This document shows positions 24,338 to 32,849 of a DNA stretch of 41,267 bases, piece by piece; the first letter of the stretch is position 1, and every line of letters starts with the position of its first letter. The position numbers and the translations under genes are program-made. The notes below the pieces were generated by a model, which saw only the letters and a program-made list of their open reading frames with translations, made no database searches and was not told where the DNA came from. The stretch covers positions 1-41,267 of the forward strand of contig SUZP01000013.1 of the NCBI GenBank assembly GCA_015059865.1, in the 5' to 3' direction. This DNA comes from Rikenellaceae bacterium. Its GTDB lineage: Bacteria > Bacteroidota > Bacteroidia > Bacteroidales > Rikenellaceae.

Positions 24338-25791
24338 TACTGAAAGAGTTATTAAAGGGTGTTACATACTCCGCATTGTCGGGCAGTGCCGAGGTTGATA
24401 TCGCAGGGCTGACCTACGACTCTCGTACCGTAGCCGAGGGGAGTTGTTTCTTTGCCGTTGCAGGTACGGCAGTCGATGGACACAACTTTATTGCAAAGGC
24501 GATAGAGGGCGGAGCCGTTGCGGTCGTATGCCAGCACATACCGACAGAGGTCGCCAATGCCGACTGCGCCTTTGTTGTGGTCGAAGATACCAACGCCGCA
24601 ATGGGCGTTATCGCCTCGAACTTCTACGGCAACCCATCGCACGAATTGAAGGTGGTGGGCGTTACGGGTACAAACGGCAAGACTACGATTGCAACACTCC
24701 TCTATGACCTTGTGCAGTCAATGGGGCACAAGGCAGGACTTATCTCTACCGTTATATATAAGGTTGGCGCGAAGGAGATTGTTTCGACTCACACCACACC
24801 CGATGCCATTCGCCTGAATGCGATGATGCGCGAGATGGTCGATGAGGGGTGCGAATACTGCTTTATGGAGTGCTCCTCGCACGCCATAGTGCAGCACCGC
24901 ATCGGAGGTTTGCGCTTTGTGGGCGGACTTTTTACCAACATAACTCACGAGCACTTGGACTACCACAAGACATTTGCCGAGTATATCCGCGCCAAAAAGT
25001 CCTTCTTCGATGCGCTGCCGAAGTCGGCTTTTGCGCTCGTTAATTGCGACGACCGCAATGGTGAGGTGATGTTGCAAAACACGAAGGCATCGCGCTACAC
25101 CCTCTCGTTGCAGAAGATGGCAGATTTTCGTGCCAAGGTTGTGGAGATGATGGCCGAGGGTATGGAGCTCCGCATCGACAACCGCGAGGTGTGGGTGCAG
25201 TTCCTTGGAAGATTTAATGCCTACAACCTATTGACGGTCTATGGTGCAGCGGTATTGCTCGGCTTCGACAAGGATGTGGTGTTGGAGCATTTGAGTATGT
25301 TGCGACCTGTGAGTGGTCGTTTCGAGACTGTAATTGCCAAAGACGGTACTACGGCTGTGGTCGATTTCGCCCATACGCCCGATGCGCTCGAAAATATCAT
25401 CAAGACCATTGACGAACTGCGCCAAGGCGGTCAGCGACTGATAGTTGTCTGCGGTTGTGGTGGCGATAGAGATAGGACCAAACGCCCTGTGATGGGTGGT
25501 ATGGCGGCAAAGATGGCGGATGTGGCGATTTTTACCTCGGACAACCCTCGCACCGAGGACCCTGAGCAGATTTTGCGTGAGATGGAGGCAGGTGTCGAGT
25601 CGGGCGATAAGTATCTGAAAATCACCGACCGCCACGAAGCGATAAAGACAGCGGTGATGTTGGCAGAGCCACGAGATGTTATCTTGTTGGCAGGCAAAGG
25701 ACACGAAGAGTATCAGATTATCGGCACCGAGAAGCACCACTTCAACGACAAGGAGGAGGTGCGCGAGTGGTTTGAAAAATTTGGCAGATAA
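24334..25791 (+). CDS. murE: UDP-MurNAc-L-Ala-D-Glu:meso-diaminopimelate ligase
   Basis: 485 aa. The ATP-binding GVTGTNGKTT (K116), the carbamylated-lysine region RAKKSFFDALP (K221), HTPDALE and the substrate-selecting DNPR (403-406) are visible. DNPR, rather than the lysine-ligase variant, points to meso-diaminopimelate as the third stem residue. The enzyme adds it to the UDP-muramyl dipeptide in the cytosol. The operon stops here: the next genes are on the other strand and are not mraY, murD or ftsW. Confidence 0.93.
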   Translation: MILKELLKGVTYSALSGSAEVDIAGLTYDSRTVAEGSCFFAVAGTAVDGHNFIAKAIEGGAVAVVCQHIPTEVANADCAFVVVEDTNAAMGVIASNFYGNPSHELKVVGVTGTNGKTTIATLLYDLVQSMGHKAGLISTVIYKVGAKEIVSTHTTPDAIRLNAMMREMVDEGCEYCFMECSSHAIVQHRIGGLRFVGGLFTNITHEHLDYHKTFAEYIRAKKSFFDALPKSAFALVNCDDRNGEVMLQNTKASRYTLSLQKMADFRAKVVEMMAEGMELRIDNREVWVQFLGRFNAYNLLTVYGAAVLLGFDKDVVLEHLSMLRPVSGRFETVIAKDGTTAVVDFAHTPDALENIIKTIDELRQGGQRLIVVCGCGGDRDRTKRPVMGGMAAKMADVAIFTSDNPRTEDPEQILREMEAGVESGDKYLKITDRHEAIKTAVMLAEPRDVILLAGKGHEEYQIIGTEKHHFNDKEEVREWFEKFGR

Positions 25792-25844
25792 ATTTCTCCG
25801 TTAGAAGTTAAAGGTGCAGAGTTAAAAGTTATTCTCCTCTAACT

Positions 25845-25877
25845 CCTCCCCTGTCATAGGGGAGGTGCCCGAAGGGC
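25845..25877. repeat. REP-like double palindrome
   Basis: CCTCCCCT-GTCAT-AGGGGAGG is followed by GT and GCCC-GAA-GGGC, then GAAGGGGT. Words of this kind recur between genes in many Bacteroidota genomes as I remember them. The flanking 25792-25844 carries AGTTAAA-type words, and nothing coding is seen in the spacer. Confidence 0.6.
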
Positions 25878-25920
25878 GAAGGGGTATATTTGGGGCTTTT
25901 AGCTGTTAGCCAATTAAGAT

Positions 25921-25952
25921 TATCGCCGAGCGAAAAATTCTGCTCGGCGATA
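25921..25952. terminator. Hairpin between convergent murE and the RluD-type gene
   Basis: A perfect 11-bp stem (25921-25931 with 25942-25952, arm TATCGCCGAGC) with a 10-nt loop is followed by CCTTTAATT on the plus strand. It lies between converging genes and could serve both. Confidence 0.6.
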
Positions 25953-25957
25953 CCTTT

Positions 25958-25988
25958 AATTGTCAATTATCAATTGTCAACTGTCAAT
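25958..25988. repeat. AATTGTCAATT-type repeat
   Basis: Tandem AATTGTCAATT/ACTGTCAATT words abut the stop codon of the pseudouridine synthase gene. Related tracts lie at 28097-28129, 28171-28204 and 37873-37907. Confidence 0.7.
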
Positions 25989-27122
25989 TTATTCCAAAGC
26001 GGAGGCTTTTGAATAGTTGTCCCATTTTTCAAGCACCGCCTTAAAGTCGGCTGGTAGGTCAAGCGTAAACTCCTTGTACTCGCCCGTAGTTGGGTGTTCA
26101 AAACCGAGTAGGCGGGCGTGAAGGGCGTGGCGCGGCATCGTCTCGAAGCAGTTTTCAATAAACTGCTTATACTTCGAGAAGGTCGTACCCTTCAATATCT
26201 TGTCGCCACCATATCGCTCATCGTTAAAGAGTGGGTGACCTATATACTGCATGTGAACACGAATCTGGTGCGTTCTGCCCGTTTCGAGTCGGCACTCCAC
26301 CAAGGTTACATATCCGTAGCGTTTCAGCACACGGTAGTGCGTAACAGCGTGTTTGCCCTCCGAACCATCGGCAAAGACATACATCTGATGGCGATTTTTC
26401 GGGTTGCGACCAATGTGCCCCGTAATTGTTCCCTCGTCATCTGCCAAGTTACCCCAAACGAGTGCAATATAGCGGCGCTGCGTGGAGTGAAGGAAGAATT
26501 GGTGCGAGAGGTGCTGACACGCCTGCTCGTTCTTGCCGACAACAAGAATGCCCGAAGTGTTTTTATCAATTCGATGCACCAAGCCAGCGCGCTCGTTGCC
26601 TTGCTGGAACATCGGGTTATCCTTCAAGTGGAAAGTGAGGGCATTGACAAGCGTTCCGCAGTAGTTGCCGTGTCCGGGGTGTACGCACATTCCCGCCTCC
26701 TTATTCACCACGATAACATCGTCATCCTCGTACATAATGTCGATTGGGATATCCTCAGGCGTGAGCGTTACCTCGTAGCGCGGAAATGCAAGGCGCATCG
26801 AGATATGGTCGAAAGGTTTTACCTTGTAAGACGCCTTCTGTGGCTTCTCGTTCACGAAGACTCCGCCATCGTCTATCGCATTTTGAATACGATTGCGCGA
26901 GCAGTTCTCCATGTGCGTAGTGAGATATTTATCCAAACGCATCATCGACTGCCCCTTATCGACCGTTATGGCGTAATGCTCGTACAGGCCATTTTCGTCG
27001 GGTTTTTGGTCAGAAAGGAAACGGCGCGGCATAACACCCACACCCGACTCCTCGTCATCACCCTCGAAATCGACCTCGATATCCTCGTCTAACTCCTCGT
27101 TTATGTACTTCTCGTCTGCCAT
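25989..27122 (-). CDS. RluD-family pseudouridine synthase
   Basis: 377 aa. An acidic N-terminal tail (1-30) precedes an S4 RNA-binding domain (about 61-108, RLDKYLTTHMENCSRNRIQNAIDDGGVFVNEK) and the RluA/RluD catalytic domain with D186 in LVHRIDKNTSGILV. ETGRTHQIRVHMQYIGHPL is the second family block. RluD modifies 23S rRNA at 1911/1915/1917; whether this paralogue has that target cannot be read from sequence, although RlmH, which methylates position 1915, is also encoded in this window. The PASTA gene lies 9 nt upstream in the same operon. Confidence 0.87.
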   Translation of the reverse strand: MADEKYINEELDEDIEVDFEGDDEESGVGVMPRRFLSDQKPDENGLYEHYAITVDKGQSMMRLDKYLTTHMENCSRNRIQNAIDDGGVFVNEKPQKASYKVKPFDHISMRLAFPRYEVTLTPEDIPIDIMYEDDDVIVVNKEAGMCVHPGHGNYCGTLVNALTFHLKDNPMFQQGNERAGLVHRIDKNTSGILVVGKNEQACQHLSHQFFLHSTQRRYIALVWGNLADDEGTITGHIGRNPKNRHQMYVFADGSEGKHAVTHYRVLKRYGYVTLVECRLETGRTHQIRVHMQYIGHPLFNDERYGGDKILKGTTFSKYKQFIENCFETMPRHALHARLLGFEHPTTGEYKEFTLDLPADFKAVLEKWDNYSKASALE

Positions 27123-27131
27123 ACTTATTCG

Positions 27132-28082
27132 CTAAAAGAAGAAATCATCTTGTGCCTGCGGCATCTGTTGTTGCGGTTGCGACTTCTCGACATTTGCTAT
27201 CGAGTCGAGCAGTCGTTGCTCCGCCTTGGCGATGGAGTCCGCCTCCATCTTTGCTCGCAGAGCCTCCTCGATGCGTTGCTCCTCCAACACAATCATACTA
27301 TCGACCTTCGCAGCATCGAGCGTGAGGTGCAACGATACTCGCGCACCATACGCCACAGCCTCGGTTGGCAATACCGACTGACGATAGACCTTGGCGCGAT
27401 TGCGCTCCAACGCTGGCATACCCTCATCAAAGATTATCTCACCAATATTCAATCCCGACTCCCAAAGTCGGCTCTTAGCCTCGAACAATGAACGACCAAG
27501 AACCTGCGGAGCTGCTGTTGCCGTATCGGCAGCCGAGACGCCAACACGCAGCACTACCCCACTACCCATCTCTGCCTGCAACTCGCTCTCTTCGAGGACC
27601 TCCTCGCCATTGATATACTCGGCAAGGACATAGTTTGTGGCGATATCCTCGGCATATTCGAGGTGGTCGATGGTAAGTCCAGCCGTTTCGAGCATATTCT
27701 TCGCCTGACGCAACGAGCGACCTGCCACATACGGCACCGCCACCATACGCTGGCGTGAAGAGTTTATCGTAACATATACTTTTCGCCCCGGCTTAACCAC
27801 TACGCCACCCTTTGGCAGTTGGTCGAGCACTACGCCACCCGGATAGGCTGCGACATGGAGCGAGTCATTCACAATAATCTGCAAATCGCGGCGACCTGCG
27901 AAATACTCCGCATCATTAAGTTGCAACCCCACAAAATCGGGTACTGTACGGCGTGCGCTGTGTCGCGTGCCGAGAGCCATAGCCACAAATGCCACCACTG
28001 CCAACCCCAAAAAGAGCAAGGCTATCATCGCCAAGTGGTACAAAATCGTATGTCGTTTCAACCAAGACCAAAAACTTTTCAT
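27132..28082 (-). CDS. Membrane-anchored protein with three PASTA domains
   Basis: 316 aa. A short cytoplasmic start and one membrane helix (about 16-38, LAMIALLFLGLAVVAFVAMAL) lead to three PASTA repeats beginning TVPDFVGLQLNDAE, AVPYVAGRSLRQAKN and APQVLGRSLFEAKS. The tail is charged and helical, ending QPQQQMPQAQDDFFF. PASTA domains usually sense or bind cell-wall precursors. There is no kinase or transpeptidase domain, so it is not a PknB or PBP. Pairing with an RluD-type gene is common in this phylum. Confidence 0.8.
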   Translation of the reverse strand: MKSFWSWLKRHTILYHLAMIALLFLGLAVVAFVAMALGTRHSARRTVPDFVGLQLNDAEYFAGRRDLQIIVNDSLHVAAYPGGVVLDQLPKGGVVVKPGRKVYVTINSSRQRMVAVPYVAGRSLRQAKNMLETAGLTIDHLEYAEDIATNYVLAEYINGEEVLEESELQAEMGSGVVLRVGVSAADTATAAPQVLGRSLFEAKSRLWESGLNIGEIIFDEGMPALERNRAKVYRQSVLPTEAVAYGARVSLHLTLDAAKVDSMIVLEEQRIEEALRAKMEADSIAKAEQRLLDSIANVEKSQPQQQMPQAQDDFFF

Positions 28083-28096
28083 AATTCTCTGTTTTT

Positions 28097-28204
28097 AATT
28101 GACAATTGACAGTTGACAATTGACAATTAATAGTTCAATAATATATAAAAACGACAGGTCGTTTTTACCATAATTATCAATTGTCAATTATCCATTATCA
28201 ATTT
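28097..28204. repeat. Two AATTGACAATT-type repeat tracts flanking a terminator hairpin
   Basis: Repeated AATTGACAATTGAC words (28097-28129) and the opposite orientation (TTATCAATTGTCAATTATC, 28171-28204) form a large imperfect inverted repeat. Between them lies the perfect hairpin AAAAACGAC-AG-GTCGTTTTT (28147-28166), which reads as a terminator for mqnE on the minus strand. Confidence 0.7.
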
Positions 28205-29267
28205 CATTATAGTGTGTATCTCGCTCTACGGCGCGGTATCCTGCCGCAGCGCACATCTTCTCAATCTCTCCAATCGTCAGGCGTGGTCGCTCGTCAGCCG
28301 CCCCTGCCATCGAATATATCTTTGTCGAGTCCTCAATTGTGCCGTCAATATCATCTGCGCCAAACGACAACGCCATCTCTGCTACCTCCTTGCCATACAT
28401 CACCCAATAGGCCTTGATGTGTGGTACATTGTCAAGTATCAAACGGCTCATTGCCAAGGTACGCAAATCATCTACAACCGAAGTCTCGCCCAGCTCCTCC
28501 AAGCCGTTGTTGGCACTGCGGAATTTCAGCGGAATAAAGGCGTTAAAGCCCCCCGTTCTATCCTGCAAATCGCGCAGACGCAGAAGGTGGTCGATGCGAT
28601 GGTCGATATTTTCAATGTGTCCGTAGAGCATCGTGGCGTTCGAGTCAAAGCCCAACTTGTGCGCCCTCTCGTGCATATCGAGCCACTCCGCCGAAGAGCA
28701 TTTACCCGGACAAATCTCAGCTCTTATCTTCTCATCGAAAATCTCGGCTCCGCCACCGGGGATTGACTCCATACCAGCCTCTTTAAGCAGTTGCAAACCC
28801 TCCTCAATCGTCAAGCCCGCCTTGCGAATCATATAGTGCAGCTCCACCGCTGTAAATGCCTTGACACATACTTCGGGCATAATCCTCTTAACACCTCTAA
28901 TCATCTCGGCATAGTAGTAGAGGTCGCGGTCGGGGTGAACACCACCTACAATATGCACCTCCGTTGCACCACTCGCCTTGCGCTTTTCGACCTGCTCCAA
29001 GACCTCCTCCATAGAGTAGTCCCACGCCCCTGCTTCGCCCTTGCGGCGGCGGTAGGAGCAGAAACGACACTCGAAAAGACAGATATTGGTCGGTTCGAGA
29101 TGGAAGTTTTTATTATAAAAGACCTTATCTCCACTTTTGCGCTCCTTTGCTTCGGTTGCCAATCGTGCCAACAACCACAACGGAGCCTCCTCCCAAAGGA
29201 GTTTTGCTTCGGTGGCATCAATACGGATACCGCTCTCAAGTTTCTTGGCAATATCAGTGATAGTCAT
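28188..29267 (-). CDS. mqnE: Aminofutalosine synthase MqnE (radical SAM)
   Basis: 359 aa. The radical SAM cluster motif is C63-x3-C67-x2-C70 (HLEPTNICLFECRFCSYRR). HIVGGVHPDRDLYYYAEMIRGVK, KAFTAVELHYMIRKAGL, GGGAEIFDEKIRAEICPGK and SNATMLYGHIE are closely similar to MqnE and distinguish it from MqnC. It joins carboxyvinyl-oxybenzoate and SAM-derived adenosine in the futalosine route to menaquinone. The stop lies within an intergenic repeat tract. It is separated from the upstream permease gene by one nucleotide. No other mqn gene is adjacent; the amidohydrolase at 10521-11708 is a possible partner. Confidence 0.85.
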   Translation of the reverse strand: MTITDIAKKLESGIRIDATEAKLLWEEAPLWLLARLATEAKERKSGDKVFYNKNFHLEPTNICLFECRFCSYRRRKGEAGAWDYSMEEVLEQVEKRKASGATEVHIVGGVHPDRDLYYYAEMIRGVKRIMPEVCVKAFTAVELHYMIRKAGLTIEEGLQLLKEAGMESIPGGGAEIFDEKIRAEICPGKCSSAEWLDMHERAHKLGFDSNATMLYGHIENIDHRIDHLLRLRDLQDRTGGFNAFIPLKFRSANNGLEELGETSVVDDLRTLAMSRLILDNVPHIKAYWVMYGKEVAEMALSFGADDIDGTIEDSTKIYSMAGAADERPRLTIGEIEKMCAAAGYRAVERDTHYNEIDNG

Positions 29268-29268
29268 A

Positions 29269-30393
29269 CTATTTCGGTGCTTTGCGATAGAGATAAATTG
29301 CTATTATAGCGTAGATAATGTTCGGCAGCCACACCGCCAACATCGGCGGCAGGGTTCCACCCTTGGCAAACTCCTCGAATACGCGGTTGAGCATAATGTA
29401 GGAGAAGCACAAAGCGATACCGATACCGATATGTAGGCCTGTACCACCTCGCACCTTGCGCGAGGAGAGCGACACGCCGATAAGAGTCAGGATAAAGGTA
29501 CCAAGCGGATAGGCGTAGCGCGTATGGTGCTCCACCTCGATTTGTCGTATCGAGTCGGAACCCTTGGCGCGTTGCTGCTCGATAAAGTCATTCAACTCAA
29601 TGATATTCATCGTCTTGACCAACGCCTGCAAGTTACCCAACTCCACAATATCGAGATTTAGTAGCGTATCGAGATTTCGATTTTGCACGAATGTCTCGTG
29701 TCCATCATCGTCGAAGTGGCGCGTGATATATCGCTGTGCACTCCATCGCTTGGTCTCGGAGTCGAACTTGGCATCCGAAGCCTCCAAGGTCGAGCGCATA
29801 AAGCTACCCTCATACTTTTCGAGCGCGATAAATGAAGCACTCGAAGAGTTCTTGCTGAAACCTCGTATGTAGAGGAATGTGCCCGGCTCAACCTGACGAT
29901 AGATGTGCCTATCGTATTGAAAACGCTGTCGGCGAGGAATATACTGCTGCTCGAAGGCTACACAGCTGCGCTGCGAAATAGGGATAATCCACAAACTCAA
30001 ACCTAACGAGATGATGGTAATTACCAATGCTGCTATGAAGTATGGCCACATCAATCGGCGGAAACTCATACCTCCCGACAACATTGCGATAATCTCGGTC
30101 TGGTATGCCAACTTCGAGGTAAAGAAGATGCAGGCAATAAAGGTGAAGAGTGCGCTAAACTGGTTTATGAAGAATGGAACAAAGTTCAAGTAGTAATCCA
30201 TCACAATGCTCTTGAATGGAGCGTGCGTAGTGGTGAAATCGTCAATCTTCTCGACATAGTCGAAGATTACCACCACGATAATAATCATTGCAATAGCAAA
30301 GATGTAGGTTCCGAGGAACTTACGAATGATGTAGCGGTCGAGGATTTTCAACCCCGGCCACCAGCTACGACCTGTCTTATATTGCGGCTCCAT
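29269..30393 (-). CDS. LptF/LptG-family permease (YjgP/YjgQ)
   Basis: 374 aa. ILDRYIIRKFLGTYIFAIAMIIIVVVIFDYVEKIDDF at the N-terminus is the family hallmark. Hydrophobic segments lie near 25-45, 72-97, 112-135 and, after a periplasmic beta-jellyroll domain (about 140-275), 288-308, 316-335 and 345-370, giving six helices. LptF and LptG form the inner-membrane core of the lipopolysaccharide exporter with the ATPase LptB. Only one subunit is present here, so F versus G cannot be fixed. Confidence 0.83.
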   Translation of the reverse strand: MEPQYKTGRSWWPGLKILDRYIIRKFLGTYIFAIAMIIIVVVIFDYVEKIDDFTTTHAPFKSIVMDYYLNFVPFFINQFSALFTFIACIFFTSKLAYQTEIIAMLSGGMSFRRLMWPYFIAALVITIISLGLSLWIIPISQRSCVAFEQQYIPRRQRFQYDRHIYRQVEPGTFLYIRGFSKNSSSASFIALEKYEGSFMRSTLEASDAKFDSETKRWSAQRYITRHFDDDGHETFVQNRNLDTLLNLDIVELGNLQALVKTMNIIELNDFIEQQRAKGSDSIRQIEVEHHTRYAYPLGTFILTLIGVSLSSRKVRGGTGLHIGIGIALCFSYIMLNRVFEEFAKGGTLPPMLAVWLPNIIYAIIAIYLYRKAPK

Positions 30394-30474
30394 TGTTCTG
30401 CGAACAAATTAAAAATTAAAAATTAAGAATTGAGAATTATCTCTAAACTCTCCACCTTCAACTCTCAACTCTTT

Positions 30475-31605
30475 TTACAGTCTTCTGCCGAGTTTTTCGA
30501 CCATTACCGCTTTCCACTCGGCAAAATCGCCTGCGATAATGTGCTTGCGAGCCTCGCCAACCAACCACAAGTAGAAGCCCGTGTTGTGCAACGATGCTAT
30601 TTGCGCAGCCAACATCTCGCCACATACCACGAGGTGGTGGAGGTAAGCCTTCGAGTATTGGTGGTCTACGAAGGTTGTTCCATTCGGGTCAATAGGCGAA
30701 AAGTCGTTCTCCCACTTCTTGTTGCGGATATTGATTGTACCCTCGCTCGTAAAGAGTTGTCCGTTGCGACCGTTGCGGGTAGGCATTACGCAGTCGAACA
30801 TATCAACACCCCTCGAAATGCCCTCCAAGATATTTATCGGCGTACCGACACCCATCAAATAACGAGGTTTATCCTGCGGTAGTATGGTATTCACAACCTC
30901 AATCATCGCATACATCACCTCGGTTGGCTCTCCAACCGCCAAACCTCCAATGGCGTAGCCATCGGCATTGTACTGCAAAACATTCTCAGCCGCCTTAGCG
31001 CGAAGGTCGGTATAGCCACAACCCTGCACTATCGGGAACAACGACTGATAGTGTCCATACTTCGGCTGGGTTTTGTGGTATTGATTAAAACATCTGTCGA
31101 GCCAACGCTCGGTCAATGCCAACGACTTTGCAGCATACTCCTTCGGAGCATCGCCCGGAGGACACTCGTCGAAAGCCATCATAATATCGGCACCAATGGT
31201 ACGCTCGGTGTCGATTACGCTCTCAGGCGTAAAGAGGTGGCGCGAGCCGTCGATATGCGACTGAAAGTGGCAACCCTCCTCCTTCAACTTACGGCACGCC
31301 GCAAGCGAAAAGACCTGAAAACCGCCGCTATCGGTAAGCATCGGCCTATCCCAAGTCGAGAAGCGATGTACGCCTCCTGCCTCCTCCAAAATCTTCATTC
31401 CGGGGCGGAGGTATAGGTGGTATGTATTCGCCAAGATAATCTGCGCCTTCGCCTCATCGCGAACATCGCGATGAAAGATGCCCTTCATCGCTGCTGCCGT
31501 ACCCACGGGCATAAAAATTGGCGTCTGAATAACACCGTGGTCGGTGACTATCTCACACGCACGCGCGTTGGTCTTTGTATCTCTATGTTGTAAAGTAAAC
31601 TTCAT
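30475..31605 (-). CDS. tgt: Queuine tRNA-ribosyltransferase lacking the zinc cysteines
   Basis: 376 aa, full length. TDSGGFQVFSL with general-base D92, GGLAVGEP, YLMGVGTP and GVDMFDCVMPTRNGRNG, with the nucleophilic aspartate, are intact, so base exchange at G34 of tRNA-Asp/Asn/His/Tyr is expected. The C-terminal zinc site normally reads [20 protein letters not shown] (E. coli). Here it reads DPNGTTFVDHQYSKAYLHHL: the three cysteines are replaced by G309, T311 and D314, while the final histidine (H340, SLHN) remains. An 81-nt spacer of AATTAAAA words separates it from the LptF/G gene downstream. Confidence 0.9.
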   Translation of the reverse strand: MKFTLQHRDTKTNARACEIVTDHGVIQTPIFMPVGTAAAMKGIFHRDVRDEAKAQIILANTYHLYLRPGMKILEEAGGVHRFSTWDRPMLTDSGGFQVFSLAACRKLKEEGCHFQSHIDGSRHLFTPESVIDTERTIGADIMMAFDECPPGDAPKEYAAKSLALTERWLDRCFNQYHKTQPKYGHYQSLFPIVQGCGYTDLRAKAAENVLQYNADGYAIGGLAVGEPTEVMYAMIEVVNTILPQDKPRYLMGVGTPINILEGISRGVDMFDCVMPTRNGRNGQLFTSEGTINIRNKKWENDFSPIDPNGTTFVDHQYSKAYLHHLVVCGEMLAAQIASLHNTGFYLWLVGEARKHIIAGDFAEWKAVMVEKLGRRL

Positions 31606-31615
31606 AATCTTTGTG

Positions 31616-31653
31616 CAAAATTACTAATTTTCGCGAAATTTTGCGTAAGTTTG
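31616..31653. promoter_or_regulatory. Divergent -7 elements around a central palindrome
   Basis: Minus-strand TAATTTTG (31616-31623) faces tgt and plus-strand TAAGTTTG (31646-31653) faces the glycosyltransferase. Between them sits the perfect palindrome TTTCGCGAAA (31629-31638), nearly centred. No -33 boxes stand out. The tgt transcript would have a leader of only a few bases. Confidence 0.4.
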
Positions 31654-31682
31654 CAAAATAAATGACAACTCAACCCTGAGCA

Positions 31683-32849
31683 ATGGAGAAGATTTACGAT
31701 ATAATTTACAGTATATTAATGGCTTACGGCGGTTTTGGCATCGTTCTCGGAGCCATAATTCTCGTACTATTCATTGTTCAAATTTCGCTTCATCTCGGCA
31801 TATATGGTCGAATTGCATCGTTCCGCCTGATGAGTCGCAAGCAAATTCGCGACAAGGAGCCTGCAATATCGGTAGTTGTACCCCTCTTTGCCGAGGATAA
31901 TCAATACTTAGATACTACTCTCACCTCGCTCCTGACGCAAGATTACGCCAATTTCGAGGTTGTGGTGGTATATGTGGGTAATAGTGACGATTTCTTTGCC
32001 GATTTACAATCATTGCAACGACTCTACCCACATCTTTCGCCCGTACATATCGACTACTCTCCGCACTACCCCGTATCGACAAAGATAGCTCTGAATATAG
32101 GCTACAAGAGTGCGAAGAACGACTTTATCATCACCACATCGTCGGATGCAACACCTGCATCGGAGCGATGGCTATCGCTCCTTGCCAAGGGTTTTATGTA
32201 TGGCGATATAGTCTTGGGGTACAGCGGTATAGAGCACTTAGGCGGCTTCCGCAACTTCATCTTCCGCGAGTACCAATTCAACGACTCGGTCGCTTGGCTT
32301 GCGGCAGCTATACGCCGTCGCACCTACTCGGCATCGCGCAGTGCACTCGGATTTAAGAAGAGTCTCTATTTCGATGCACGAGGCTTCGACCACCTCAATA
32401 TGAATGTGGGCGAAAACGACCTCTTCGTGCAACAGATTGCTACGCGCGACAATGTCAGCGTGGTGCTCTCGCCACGCGCCGTCTGCACCGAGCGCACTTG
32501 GGGCGGCTGGGGCTGGTGGTGGCGCAGATTGAAGCTACTGCAAACCACCCATCGCTTCTATCCAAAGAGCGCGCTTCTGCCAACAATTGCCGAACTCGTC
32601 ATCCGCGTACTGTTCTTTGCTGCGGTGGTTGTGGCTCTTGTCTGTATGCCATGGGAGTTCAAGGTCGCAGCCTTGGCCGTAGCACTATTGCGTTACTTCG
32701 CCGTTATATTTGTAGTGATACGCAACGCCGGTCGCTTGGGAGAGTCAGGAGTTGCAGCAATGCACTTCATATATGATATTATCGAGCCATTTTTGCGATT
32801 TTCGTTAGCACTATTATCGTACAAGAAGTATAAAAAATCGTGGCTATAA
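31683..32849 (+). CDS. Membrane-bound family 2 glycosyltransferase
   Basis: 388 aa. One membrane helix at about 17-39, then a GT-A fold: PAISVVVPLFAEDNQYLDTTLTSLLTQDYANFEVVVVYVGNSDD, IALNIGYKSAKNDFIITTSSDATPAS (DxD-like position) and NMNVGENDLFVQQI with a likely catalytic aspartate. TERTWGGWGWWWRRLKLLQTTHRF resembles the Q/RxxRW-type acceptor motif. Two or three hydrophobic segments close the protein (about 300-345). It transfers a sugar from a nucleotide sugar to an acceptor at the membrane; donor and acceptor are unknown. Confidence 0.82.
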   Translation: MEKIYDIIYSILMAYGGFGIVLGAIILVLFIVQISLHLGIYGRIASFRLMSRKQIRDKEPAISVVVPLFAEDNQYLDTTLTSLLTQDYANFEVVVVYVGNSDDFFADLQSLQRLYPHLSPVHIDYSPHYPVSTKIALNIGYKSAKNDFIITTSSDATPASERWLSLLAKGFMYGDIVLGYSGIEHLGGFRNFIFREYQFNDSVAWLAAAIRRRTYSASRSALGFKKSLYFDARGFDHLNMNVGENDLFVQQIATRDNVSVVLSPRAVCTERTWGGWGWWWRRLKLLQTTHRFYPKSALLPTIAELVIRVLFFAAVVVALVCMPWEFKVAALAVALLRYFAVIFVVIRNAGRLGESGVAAMHFIYDIIEPFLRFSLALLSYKKYKKSWL

